In this document: positions 55,102 through 62,665 of the stretch, in pieces
Layout: each line of letters begins with the position of its first letter
Numbering within the stretch: the stretch's first letter is position 1
Assembly (NCBI RefSeq): GCF_051131155.1
Contig: NZ_CP159508.1
Span: 744,001-808,000 of the forward strand
From: Pseudanabaena minima
GTDB lineage: Bacteria > Cyanobacteriota > Cyanobacteriia > Pseudanabaenales > Pseudanabaenaceae
Direction: 5' to 3'
Length of the DNA: 64,000 bases
Made by a program: the position numbers and the translations under genes
Notes under the pieces: generated by a model
What the model was told of the DNA's origin: nothing
What the model saw: only the letters and a program-made list of their open reading frames with translations
Database searches by the model: none

Positions 55102-55827
55102 TTACCAATTCACATTTGCGGATGCCGTAATCACGATTGGGTGTAACCAGCGAAATAGCACAACCGTGATAGCAACACCTATATAAGCGGGTCGTACAAA
55201 TTCTTGTAAAACTAATTTCTGCCGACCTTGGGCGATCGCCAGAAATGGCACAACCGAAGTACGTTCCTTGAGTGCCAGAAATGCCTCCCCATGACGCTTA
55301 AATAAACGATGATCGCCATGCCAAACGGCAAATGAATGGTAACTGATTAAAGCGATCGATGTCGTCAGGGCAAAGGAAGTCCCCAGCCAAAGCGTATGGG
55401 CAATGCACCAGAGCGTCATACCAATTAGTTGGGGATGACGACTGATGCGCGTGATCCCCGTCTCAAATAAATGCACTTGGGGCTTTTGGATCGCCGCAAC
55501 TTCTCCCAGATTAAAAGTAGCGGGATAAAGGAATAGGAAGGCGATCGCTGATAGCCCTAAAACAAATTCATGAATGCCTGAAATGCCTTGTAGATTCCAC
55601 AATTGCACGCCGTCGTAGCGATGGTTAAAGTAAAAAATAAATAGGACTACCGCAAGGGGAATACTAACCAAAGCAAACAAAACTCGGTATAGCCTCTCTC
55701 CAATTTTTGATTCTGCCCAAATTCGTAATGCTGCAAGCCCACTATGGGCGATCGCGAAAGTCAAAATCAATCCCAGCATTACAAAATGGGTGAAATAGGT
55801 TGAGAAGAAAGTGCTAAAGGAGGTCAT
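55102..55827 (-). CDS. NnrU-family membrane protein, Z-ISO-like
   Basis: 241 residues with about six membrane helices. Conserved GITRISRHPQLIGMTLWCIAHTLW and ISYHSFAVWHGDHRL with several His residues are characteristic of the NnrU/Z-ISO family. In plants Z-ISO is a haem-dependent 15-cis-zeta-carotene isomerase, and the cyanobacterial relatives may act on carotenes; alternatively it may serve denitrification-linked roles as in NnrU. The sequence supports the family but not the substrate. The gene is convergent with sasA, sharing a terminator. Confidence 0.82.
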   Translation of the reverse strand: MTSFSTFFSTYFTHFVMLGLILTFAIAHSGLAALRIWAESKIGERLYRVLFALVSIPLAVVLFIFYFNHRYDGVQLWNLQGISGIHEFVLGLSAIAFLFLYPATFNLGEVAAIQKPQVHLFETGITRISRHPQLIGMTLWCIAHTLWLGTSFALTTSIALISYHSFAVWHGDHRLFKRHGEAFLALKERTSVVPFLAIAQGRQKLVLQEFVRPAYIGVAITVVLFRWLHPIVITASANVNW

Positions 55828-55897
55828 GTTAACTAATTACGAAAATAGATAAAAAAGCAAGCGAAGGTAGCGTCATAAATTTTAACTTTTATTGCAG

Positions 55898-56152
55898 CTA
55901 GCCATACTTTAGTTTGAATCGCAAAATTGCGAGATTCAAAACTAGTGTGATGCCATTAGCAATATAAATTGGCGCAGCATTTACCAGTAATCCATAAATT
56001 AGCCAAAGTGTAACCCCCGCAATAAAAGTAATTAACATCGGTAAAGAAATATCTTTTGTTGATCGCGATCGCCAAATCTTGATTACTTGAGGCAAAAAAG
56101 CAAGTGTTGTCAGAGAAGCAGCCGTAAATCCAAGGAGATTGGTGAAGTCCAT
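55898..56152 (-). CDS. SemiSWEET-type sugar transporter
   Basis: 84 residues from ATG 56152 (GTG 56161 adds three). Three membrane helices with the PQ-loop motif LPQVIKIWRSRST and TFIAGVTLWLIYGLLVN match bacterial SemiSWEETs, which dimerise to make a sugar channel. The substrate is unknown. The upstream region is shared with the divergent coaE gene. Confidence 0.9.
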   Translation of the reverse strand: MDFTNLLGFTAASLTTLAFLPQVIKIWRSRSTKDISLPMLITFIAGVTLWLIYGLLVNAAPIYIANGITLVLNLAILRFKLKYG

Positions 56153-56220
56153 AGGGTACACAAATAAGCTAATTTGGGGATGTTTTGCTAAGCAAAGATC
56201 TCCAAATTGAATTAAAACAC

Positions 56221-56829
56221 ATGAAACAACGCATCATCGGCATCACAGGAGGCATTGCTACGGGGAAAACCACGGTTTCCGATTATTTACACCACACCTA
56301 TGGCTTGCCAATTCTTGATGCTGATCTTTATGCTCGCCAAGCTTTAGCAGGAGATCGACTCGCGAAACTCCGCGATCGCTATGGCAAATTAATTTTTGAT
56401 GATCAAGGTAATCTTGAGCGCCGCAAGTTGGGGGCGATCGTATTTGATAGCGATATTGAGCGCCAATGGCTCGAACAACTAATCCATCCCTATGTCCAAG
56501 AATGTTTAATTAGTGAAGCCAATCGCCTCTCACCATCAACTGTAGTCATGGTGATCCCTTTGCTTTTTGAAGCAAAAATGGAGAGCTTAGTGACTGAGAC
56601 TTGGGCGATCACCTGTGATCCCCAGCAACAATTACAAAGACTTATGAACCGCAATCATTTGTCAGAATCTGAAGCATTGCAAAGGATTGCTAGTCAAATG
56701 TCCCAATCTGAAAAAATAGAACTAGCCGATGTCGTAATTGTTAATTCCGACAACACCGAAGAGTTGTTTTTTCAAGTTGATAATGCACTACTTAACTCAC
56801 GGTCAGGAATTTTCTTAAAAATGATGTGA
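56221..56829 (+). CDS. coaE: dephospho-CoA kinase
   Basis: 202 residues from ATG 56221, where the P-loop follows directly (IIGITGGIATGKTTVSDYL). The region with LDADLYARQ and the ALQRIASQM helix are as in CoaE. It phosphorylates dephospho-CoA in the last step of CoA synthesis. An in-frame start at 56185 would add a non-conserved 12-residue extension. A hairpin at 56898-56930 lies after it. Confidence 0.95.
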   Translation: MKQRIIGITGGIATGKTTVSDYLHHTYGLPILDADLYARQALAGDRLAKLRDRYGKLIFDDQGNLERRKLGAIVFDSDIERQWLEQLIHPYVQECLISEANRLSPSTVVMVIPLLFEAKMESLVTETWAITCDPQQQLQRLMNRNHLSESEALQRIASQMSQSEKIELADVVIVNSDNTEELFFQVDNALLNSRSGIFLKMM

Positions 56830-56897
56830 AGTTGTCCATGCACACACTTATCGAATCAAAGCATTTTCTTTCAGCGTGCTTTTAAATTCTAAAAAAC

Positions 56898-56930
56898 AGG
56901 GATATGCGACACGAAGTGTCGCATATCCCT
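56898..56930. repeat. triloop hairpin, loop GAA
   Basis: Perfect 15-bp arms around GACAC-GAA-GTGTC between convergent coaE and secG; it may terminate both. Confidence 0.85.
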
Positions 56931-56940
56931 AACTTAATAT

Positions 56941-57282
56941 CTATTGCTGAGGCTTTTCAGGAGTTGTCGCAGGTAAATTTAAGGGGATTGGCTGTGAATT
57001 AGGCACAGCATTAGTTGCAGGCGCTACTTGTGCTGGTGGTGGAGCCGTTTCAGTTGGTGTCGTAAACCAACCACCACTAAGAACTACTGTTAATCCCAAA
57101 AAAGCAGCAGTTAAAAACCAAGTCACTCGATTTAGGGCTGTTTCAGCACTTTTGGTACTAGAGAATAGCTGAGCTTGACCACTAAAGCCACCTAAACCAT
57201 CACTTTTAGGACTATGCAACAAAATTAAGACCACTAAGCAAATGGCGACGATAGACCAAACTATTTTTAAAGTTCCGTACAT
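56941..57282 (-). CDS. secG: preprotein translocase subunit SecG
   Basis: 113 residues with two membrane helices (about 7-22 and 52-70) and the SecG loop LLHSPKSDGLGGFSGQAQLFSS. The C-terminal tail is rich in Pro and Thr (about 43 residues), longer than the minimal E. coli protein but usual for cyanobacteria. It assists SecYE in translocation in plasma and thylakoid membranes. Confidence 0.94.
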   Translation of the reverse strand: MYGTLKIVWSIVAICLVVLILLHSPKSDGLGGFSGQAQLFSSTKSAETALNRVTWFLTAAFLGLTVVLSGGWFTTPTETAPPPAQVAPATNAVPNSQPIPLNLPATTPEKPQQ

Positions 57283-57367
57283 TTCAGGTATTTTTCTTTA
57301 TATATTTTTCTATAAACAGCTTAACGCATCAACAATTAGATTAAAGAACTAGATGTAATGCCTAAGC

Positions 57368-57443
57368 AATCATCATTATGAAACTAGTTTTGAGATTTGT
57401 AGTGCGAGGGCGCGATCAATCCCAAAACTAGTTTTGATGTTTC
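57368..57443. repeat. possible diverged copy of the middle palindrome
   Basis: CATCATTATGAAACTAGTTTTG and a later CAAAACTAGTTTTGATG flank about 40 bases in the gap between secG and ntcA. The CATTATGAAA word matches 28162-28208 and 48484-48609. Degenerate and less certain. Confidence 0.4.
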
Positions 57444-57444
57444 T

Positions 57445-58107
57445 TTAAGCAAATTGCTGACCCAACTCAATCGGGTTATGGACTGTAATCCGCTTTTTAG
57501 AGATCGCGATCATTTTTTGCTTTCGCAAATCACCAAGCAATCGGGTTACCGTCACTCGTGTAGAGCCGATCGCTTCAGCGATCGCCTGATGAGATAGCTT
57601 CAAATCAATCGTCACACCATCCGTCGATGGTGTACCAAAATCACGACAGAGAATCAACAAAAAGCTGACTAGTCTTGATCCCATGTCGCGATGGGCAAGC
57701 GTCTCAATCATCATCTCCGTTTGTAAAATCCGTGATGACAATCCACGCAATAAGACCATCGGCAGTTCGGGATCTTCCTTCAACGCCTTCTCTACTTGAT
57801 CAATTGGGACAGATAGCAACTCAACAGGCGTAAAGGCAACTGCATGATAAAAGCGATCGGAACGATTGCCAGTAATCAATGACAAAACACCAAATACGCT
57901 ATTTTCTCGTAATAGGGCAACTGTAATTTCTTCACCTGCTTCGTAAACTCTAGAAAGTTTTACTGCGCCTTTAACTAAAAAGTAAAAACGTTCCGCAGGA
58001 TCACCAGGGAAAAAAATTGTCTTACCGCGTTCAAACGTTTCCGTCATGGGTGGAAACATTCCCCCATTCATTTCGCGAAAGACTTCAACAAGAGCACGGT
58101 CTGCCAA
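57445..58107 (-). CDS. ntcA: global nitrogen regulator NtcA
   Basis: 220 residues. Highly conserved: N-terminal cyclic-nucleotide-binding-like domain (PGDPAERFYFLVKGAVKLSRV) and C-terminal HTH SHQAIAEAIGSTRVTVTRLLGDL. It senses 2-oxoglutarate and activates nitrogen-assimilation genes at GTAN8TAC sites. A perfect GTA-N8-TAC occurs 534 bases upstream (58641-58654), consistent with autoregulation over a long leader. Confidence 0.96.
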   Translation of the reverse strand: MADRALVEVFREMNGGMFPPMTETFERGKTIFFPGDPAERFYFLVKGAVKLSRVYEAGEEITVALLRENSVFGVLSLITGNRSDRFYHAVAFTPVELLSVPIDQVEKALKEDPELPMVLLRGLSSRILQTEMMIETLAHRDMGSRLVSFLLILCRDFGTPSTDGVTIDLKLSHQAIAEAIGSTRVTVTRLLGDLRKQKMIAISKKRITVHNPIELGQQFA

Positions 58108-58208
58108 TCTTATATATCCTCTTTAACCAAAAATAAAACAGTATATATAGCGCTTCATAATCTAGTAAGTTAAGGAGCAGTCTGCCCACCCAAGCTAGGA
58201 AAATAGTT

Positions 58209-58270
58209 CTTTGTAAATCATCTACTTGAAAATCGTTACATAGCACTTTTCAAGTAGATGATTTACAAAG
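58209..58270. repeat. hairpin with 24-bp perfect arms and a 14-base loop
   Basis: The arms are perfect but the loop is long, unlike the triloop family; in the ntcA leader region. Confidence 0.75.
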
Positions 58271-58640
58271 CCTGTGTCCCTACAAAAGGCAGGAGCGCAA
58301 GCTTGTAACTTTGTAGACTAGAAAAAGCTATGAGGCATCATTTAGCGCTTACTAGACTAGAAAACTGGCAAAATCTCAAAATATACGATCTCAAATTGCG
58401 ATCTCAAATTTTAAAGAAAGTATGCCAGCACACAATCAATTTGAGTGATATATGTTAGCTTTCAACCTAATGTACATAATGAAAGTGTATGTAGTTCCAC
58501 CGTACATTGCCTTCAAAGTCGTAACTCAGGAAAGCAGTGAAAACTTTTCTAATTCGTCAAAAGTAAGTCACAAAATCAGAAAGCTTGCCTAGAAACAGAG
58601 ACGAGTATTCTCACTTAAACTTACTACATAATTGCAATTT

Positions 58641-58654
58641 GTATCGTAGTGTAC
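58641..58654. promoter_or_regulatory. GTA-N8-TAC, candidate NtcA-binding site
   Basis: GTATCGTAGTGTAC exactly meets the NtcA consensus, upstream of ntcA. The spacing to a -10 element is not the canonical 22-23 bases on either strand, so this is only a candidate. Confidence 0.35.
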
Positions 58655-58732
58655 ATTTTCTTGAATTAAGTATAACTGTGAAAATAATCACGACACAAAA
58701 AACTTACAGATTTAAGATATGAAGGTTGCTCC

Positions 58733-59731
58733 CTACCTAAACATGCTACTTACAGAAGTATCTTCGTGGACTCGCCAGATTGTCTCGCCAAGGAGGTCTG
58801 CAACTGATAACACCCTTAATTGAGGAAAATAGTTTTCTTGTCTCACAGGTGTCGAGTTAGTCACTATCACCTCTTCAAACACACCACTTGACAAGCGATC
58901 GATCGCTGGAGGTGAAAAAATAGCATGGGTTGCACAAGCATAAACCTGTCTCGCCCCCTCCTTTCTCAATAGCTTGGCTGCTTCATATATTGTGCCAGCC
59001 GTGTCAATCATGTCATCAACAAGGACAGCCGTTTTACCAGAAACATCTCCAATCACATTCATTACCTCAGCCACATTATGGCTTTGGCGACGTTTATCAA
59101 TGATAGCTAGAGGAGCATCATTGAGTTTTTTAGCAAAGGCACGGGCGCGAGCTACTCCCCCTACATCTGGTGAAACCACTACCAAGTCAGGTAGCTTCTT
59201 CTCATTGAGATAATCAAATAAAACTGGAGAACCATAAACATGATCGCAAGGAATATCAAAATATCCTTGGATCTGGGCTGAGTGCAAATCCATCGCGATC
59301 ACGCGATCGGCTCCAGACTGCACGATTAAGTTGGCAACTAATTTTGCGGTTATGGACTCACGTCCTGCGGTTTTGCGATCGGCCCGCGCATAGCCATAGT
59401 AAGGCATGACTGCGGTGATCTGTCTTGCTGACGCACGACGGCAGGCGTCGATCATAATCAATAATTCGGTCAAATGGTCATTTACAGGGCGACAGGTCGG
59501 TTGGATCAGATAAACATCACAACCCCGAATCGATTCCTGTACTTGCACATAGACTTCCCCGTCAGCGAAATTTTTTCGCACCATAGGCCCTAGTTCTATA
59601 CCTAAATAACGGGAAATCTCTTGGGCAAGTGGCAAGTTTGCTGAGCCAGCAAACAGCCTAAGTCGGTCTTCACCGCTATTTAAAGAAGGTAGTCGGTGAA
59701 GTCCATGCCTAGTAGTCGTTAAGTGTGTCAC
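58733..59731 (-). CDS. prs: ribose-phosphate pyrophosphokinase
   Basis: 332 residues from a GTG start. FAGSANLPLAQEISRYLG, DGEVYVQVQESIRGCDVYLIQPT, YYGYARADRK and the PRPP loop VLVDDMIDTAGTI are all intact. Produces PRPP for purines, pyrimidines, His and Trp. N-terminal extension of about 20 residues is usual in cyanobacteria. On the same strand as ntcA and ftsZ. Confidence 0.96.
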   Translation of the reverse strand: MTHLTTTRHGLHRLPSLNSGEDRLRLFAGSANLPLAQEISRYLGIELGPMVRKNFADGEVYVQVQESIRGCDVYLIQPTCRPVNDHLTELLIMIDACRRASARQITAVMPYYGYARADRKTAGRESITAKLVANLIVQSGADRVIAMDLHSAQIQGYFDIPCDHVYGSPVLFDYLNEKKLPDLVVVSPDVGGVARARAFAKKLNDAPLAIIDKRRQSHNVAEVMNVIGDVSGKTAVLVDDMIDTAGTIYEAAKLLRKEGARQVYACATHAIFSPPAIDRLSSGVFEEVIVTNSTPVRQENYFPQLRVLSVADLLGETIWRVHEDTSVSSMFR

Positions 59732-59882
59732 TGCAATTTATCAGGAGGTAACATAGCCATCATTCTATTGTCAGGCTTAATCCGCTATTCGCACTATCTG
59801 TTTATGATTAAATTAGATATTTTTTCCAGACAAAATAAAATAAAAGCCATAAATCAGAAGCATAGCCTCTAATTTACGACTT

Positions 59883-61166
59883 TTATTTAGGTGGACGGCG
59901 GCGCTGTAAAAAATCTGGAATATCTAGTCCTGGCTTACTAAGTTTGATCTCAGACTGAGATGTAGTAGGCATGGCAGAGGTTGAGGCTCTGGTTGTCGGG
60001 CTAGGTGGTAGAGGCTGCACTTTTTTAGAAATTTGCGGTGGGATCGCTGGATGAGTTTTAGGAGCAAATCCTGTAGCAATCACTGTAATCCGAATCTCTC
60101 CATCTAACTTGGGATCAATCACTGCCCCGAAAATAATATTGGCATTTTGATCAACTACTTCGTAGATTGTCTCAGCGGCTGCGTTGACCTCATGCAGAGT
60201 CATATCCTCACCACCTGTGATGTTAAATACAACCCCACTTGCTCCTTCAACGGAGGTTTCCAGTAGAGGTGAAGAAATCGCTGTCATCGCAGCTTCTCTG
60301 GCTCTGGATTTGCCTGAACCGATGCCAATACCCATCATGGCTGAACCTGCATCTGCCATGACAGCACGAATATCAGCAAAGTCAACGTTGACTAGACCGG
60401 GGATCATGATGATGTCCGATATGCCCTGTACACCCTGACGCAGAATATCGTCAGCAACTCTAAAAGCTTCTTGGACTGGAGTTTGCTCAGAAATCACTGA
60501 GAGTAGCTTGTCGTTGGGGATCACAATTAGAGTGTCAACGCGACTCTGTAAACCAGCAATTCCTTCTTCAGCTTGCTGCCCACGTCGTCGTCCTTCAAAG
60601 GTAAACGGACGTGTGACTATACCAACTGTCAATGCACCTGCTTCTTTGGCGACCTCAGCGATGATTGGTGCAGCTCCTGTGCCAGTGCCTCCCCCCATAC
60701 CTGCGGTAATAAATACTAAGTCGGCTCCTTCAACGGCAGCAGCGATATCATCACGAGACTCTTCGGCGGCTTTCTGACCGATCGCAGGATTGCCACCAGC
60801 GCCTAGACCTCTGGTCAGTTTTTGACCCATCTGAAAGCGTTTAGAAGCAGATGATTGAAGTAGTGCTTGAGCATCGGTATTAAACGACCAGAACTCTACT
60901 CCTACCACATCACTCGCGATCATGCGATTTACAGCGTTGCCGCCGCCACCACCAACACCAATTACCTTAATTTTTGCAACACTGCCCAACATGATATTAT
61001 CCGCTTTTGTATCAACGCCTAACTGCTGCTTCATACGATTGTGAGAGTGACTTAGGTGTAGTCTAGAGTTATTTGAAAACTCAGAAAGTTCATCCATTTG
61101 CACGTCTACTTCTCCGTTTTCCGAACCATTTGAGTCCAAATCTGACCAGTCATTTTGAGATGTCAT
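59883..61166 (-). CDS. ftsZ: cell-division tubulin FtsZ
   Basis: 427 residues. A cyanobacterial N-terminal extension (1-60, acidic and Ser/Asn-rich), then GTPase core with GGGGGNAVNRM, MGGGTGTGAAPI tubulin signature and synergy loop VNVDFADIRAVM. The flexible Pro/Ser/Thr linker ends in GLDIPDFLQRRRPPK, the conserved docking peptide. This same peptide type is found at the end of the small protein at 15892-16278. Follows ftsQ by 139 bases in the same direction. Confidence 0.97.
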   Translation of the reverse strand: MTSQNDWSDLDSNGSENGEVDVQMDELSEFSNNSRLHLSHSHNRMKQQLGVDTKADNIMLGSVAKIKVIGVGGGGGNAVNRMIASDVVGVEFWSFNTDAQALLQSSASKRFQMGQKLTRGLGAGGNPAIGQKAAEESRDDIAAAVEGADLVFITAGMGGGTGTGAAPIIAEVAKEAGALTVGIVTRPFTFEGRRRGQQAEEGIAGLQSRVDTLIVIPNDKLLSVISEQTPVQEAFRVADDILRQGVQGISDIIMIPGLVNVDFADIRAVMADAGSAMMGIGIGSGKSRAREAAMTAISSPLLETSVEGASGVVFNITGGEDMTLHEVNAAAETIYEVVDQNANIIFGAVIDPKLDGEIRITVIATGFAPKTHPAIPPQISKKVQPLPPSPTTRASTSAMPTTSQSEIKLSKPGLDIPDFLQRRRPPK

Positions 61167-61305
61167 TTATCGAGGGATGTCATAAATAGAATCGTTTTAC
61201 TGATGCTCTCTAGATTTTGCTAAGCTTAAACCCCATTCGAGTCAGAAGTTCGAGTAACAGTTTAAACCTACCAGAAAAAAATAATAATAGCCTTAAAACG
61301 ACAAT

Positions 61306-62118
61306 TTAGGATTTTGTTTCAGAAGATTTATCTTTTGTTGGCATATTCATTTCTAAAATTGGATTGCTAGGTTGGCTGATATCAATATGTCTAAAACTTT
61401 TTGATTTCAGTTTTTCGGGTAATGTCCTAAGCCGATCAAGTGTCTCTAACTGTGTGGTAAAGAGTGATGGCTTGTATGTGCCAAAATATACCAGCCCTAG
61501 CTCTGTAGTCAAAATTAGATTTGATTCATCGCGGGCATCAACTTGGGAAATTTTGACCTGACTCTGGCTAATTTGGCGATATAGCGTTGACCATTGACTG
61601 ATTGATCGATTATTTGGTTCTAAGATCACGAGATTCGGTTTAGCAATATTTGATGGATAAGCTTTCGCGGACACCCATATACCTTCGGCATCCAAAAAAC
61701 CTAGCTGACCTTTGCGTGTGGAGTTAGCGATAGGCAAGCGTTCTTGGACTTGAATAGTTAACTTAGAGGGAAAAATAGTGCGTGAGACTAAAACTTTAGA
61801 AACTGGGGCATTTGCTTCTAATTGGGCGGTGATCGCTTGGGGTTGAATTTGAAAAATTGATTGGGGATATTGAATCGCCAGAGATTTCTTGATGGTTTCT
61901 TTAGAGAGCAGATTATTGCCCTCTATTTCAATTTGATTCGCACTGCGTAATTGCCACTCTGGGAGCATGGCAATCCAAAGCATTGCACCCGTGAGTCCCG
62001 TGATAAATGTTAACTGCCAAATACGTTGAAAGATGCGAAGGCGGCGTTGTTTTCGCAGTTGTTTGCGGCGTGCCACATAGTCTGCCTCTCCAGTGGAGAT
62101 AGGGAATTCAACCGTCAT
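61306..62118 (-). CDS. ftsQ: cell-division protein FtsQ (POTRA domain)
   Basis: 270 residues. Basic cytoplasmic segment (RRKQLRKQRRLRIFQ), one membrane helix (about 36-52), then a POTRA domain (NQIEIEGNNLLSKETIKKSL) and beta domain (LVSRTIFPSKLTIQVQERLP). FtsQ/DivIB links early and late divisome parts. Divisome order ftsQ-ftsZ is usual in cyanobacteria. Confidence 0.93.
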   Translation of the reverse strand: MTVEFPISTGEADYVARRKQLRKQRRLRIFQRIWQLTFITGLTGAMLWIAMLPEWQLRSANQIEIEGNNLLSKETIKKSLAIQYPQSIFQIQPQAITAQLEANAPVSKVLVSRTIFPSKLTIQVQERLPIANSTRKGQLGFLDAEGIWVSAKAYPSNIAKPNLVILEPNNRSISQWSTLYRQISQSQVKISQVDARDESNLILTTELGLVYFGTYKPSLFTTQLETLDRLRTLPEKLKSKSFRHIDISQPSNPILEMNMPTKDKSSETKS

Positions 62119-62142
62119 CTTTGCTCCTACCTGTTCATAGTG

Positions 62143-62388
62143 CTAGGAGTCAGATGATGGGCTACTAGCAAATTGTCGTTCCAGCATAGCAATGATTTCT
62201 TCGCGTCGGTTGGAAATAGCTAAGGGATCGTTGGATTTGGGGCGTAAAAACATTACTTGTTCTGTACGCTTGTAATTTGATGGTTGCTTTTTGTCTATTA
62301 AAGACTGGATAGCTTTAACAAAAAATATACCTGCACTTATTACTAAAAGTACAGACACTGAGATGTAGATAACCGCTGCGATCGCCAT
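62143..62388 (-). CDS. small single-pass membrane protein before ftsQ
   Basis: 81 residues from ATG 62388 (TTG 62409 adds seven). One membrane helix (MAIAAVIYISVSVLLVISAGIFFV) then a polar tail with SLIDKKQP, KRTEQVMFLRPK and EEIIAMLERQF. Its stop lies 24 bases before ftsQ, so it is probably co-transcribed with ftsQ and ftsZ. Unknown function; a divisome role is inferred from position only. Confidence 0.65.
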   Translation of the reverse strand: MAIAAVIYISVSVLLVISAGIFFVKAIQSLIDKKQPSNYKRTEQVMFLRPKSNDPLAISNRREEIIAMLERQFASSPSSDS

Positions 62389-62514
62389 ATCTGTAAATAT
62401 TTGATTCAAAAGTGCTCATATCACAATAGAGGAGCAAATCAGGTTTTTCAACTAGAGTTACAAAAATGTATAGATTTGCTTTGCAAACCTTCATAAACCC
62501 CTGCATAAACCTAA

Positions 62515-62547
62515 GTAAAAAGTTAGCGCTTCGCACTAACTTTTTAC
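62515..62547. repeat. triloop hairpin, loop TTC
   Basis: 15-bp arms with one mismatch around GC-TTC-GC, between the small membrane-protein gene and htpG, which are divergent; so it is not at a gene 3' end. Confidence 0.8.
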
Positions 62548-62665
62548 AGCAAAGGTACGGAGAACGCGACAACCCTATCAGATTTGATGTTGCTATTGGT
62601 TCGGTATAATCAGGCTTGATTAACAATTCAGCAACATTTAGAAATATTTAGGAGCTTTGCGCGAT

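Larger units (their letters stand above)
58108..58732. other. 625-base region upstream of ntcA
   Basis: Contains a 24-bp perfect hairpin with 14-base loop (58209-58232/58247-58270), a GTA-N8-TAC site (58641-58654), and GTAC-rich stretches near 58470-58510. A 37-codon frame at 58479-58592 on the plus strand lacks a ribosome site. No gene seen. Confidence 0.5.

Noticed and set aside
58495..58511. GTAGTTCCACCGTAC as an NtcA site
   Set aside because: The spacing is nine bases between GTA and TAC, not eight.
58479..58592. 37-codon frame in the ntcA upstream region
   Set aside because: No ribosome site and no recognisable protein features; opposite strand to neighbours.
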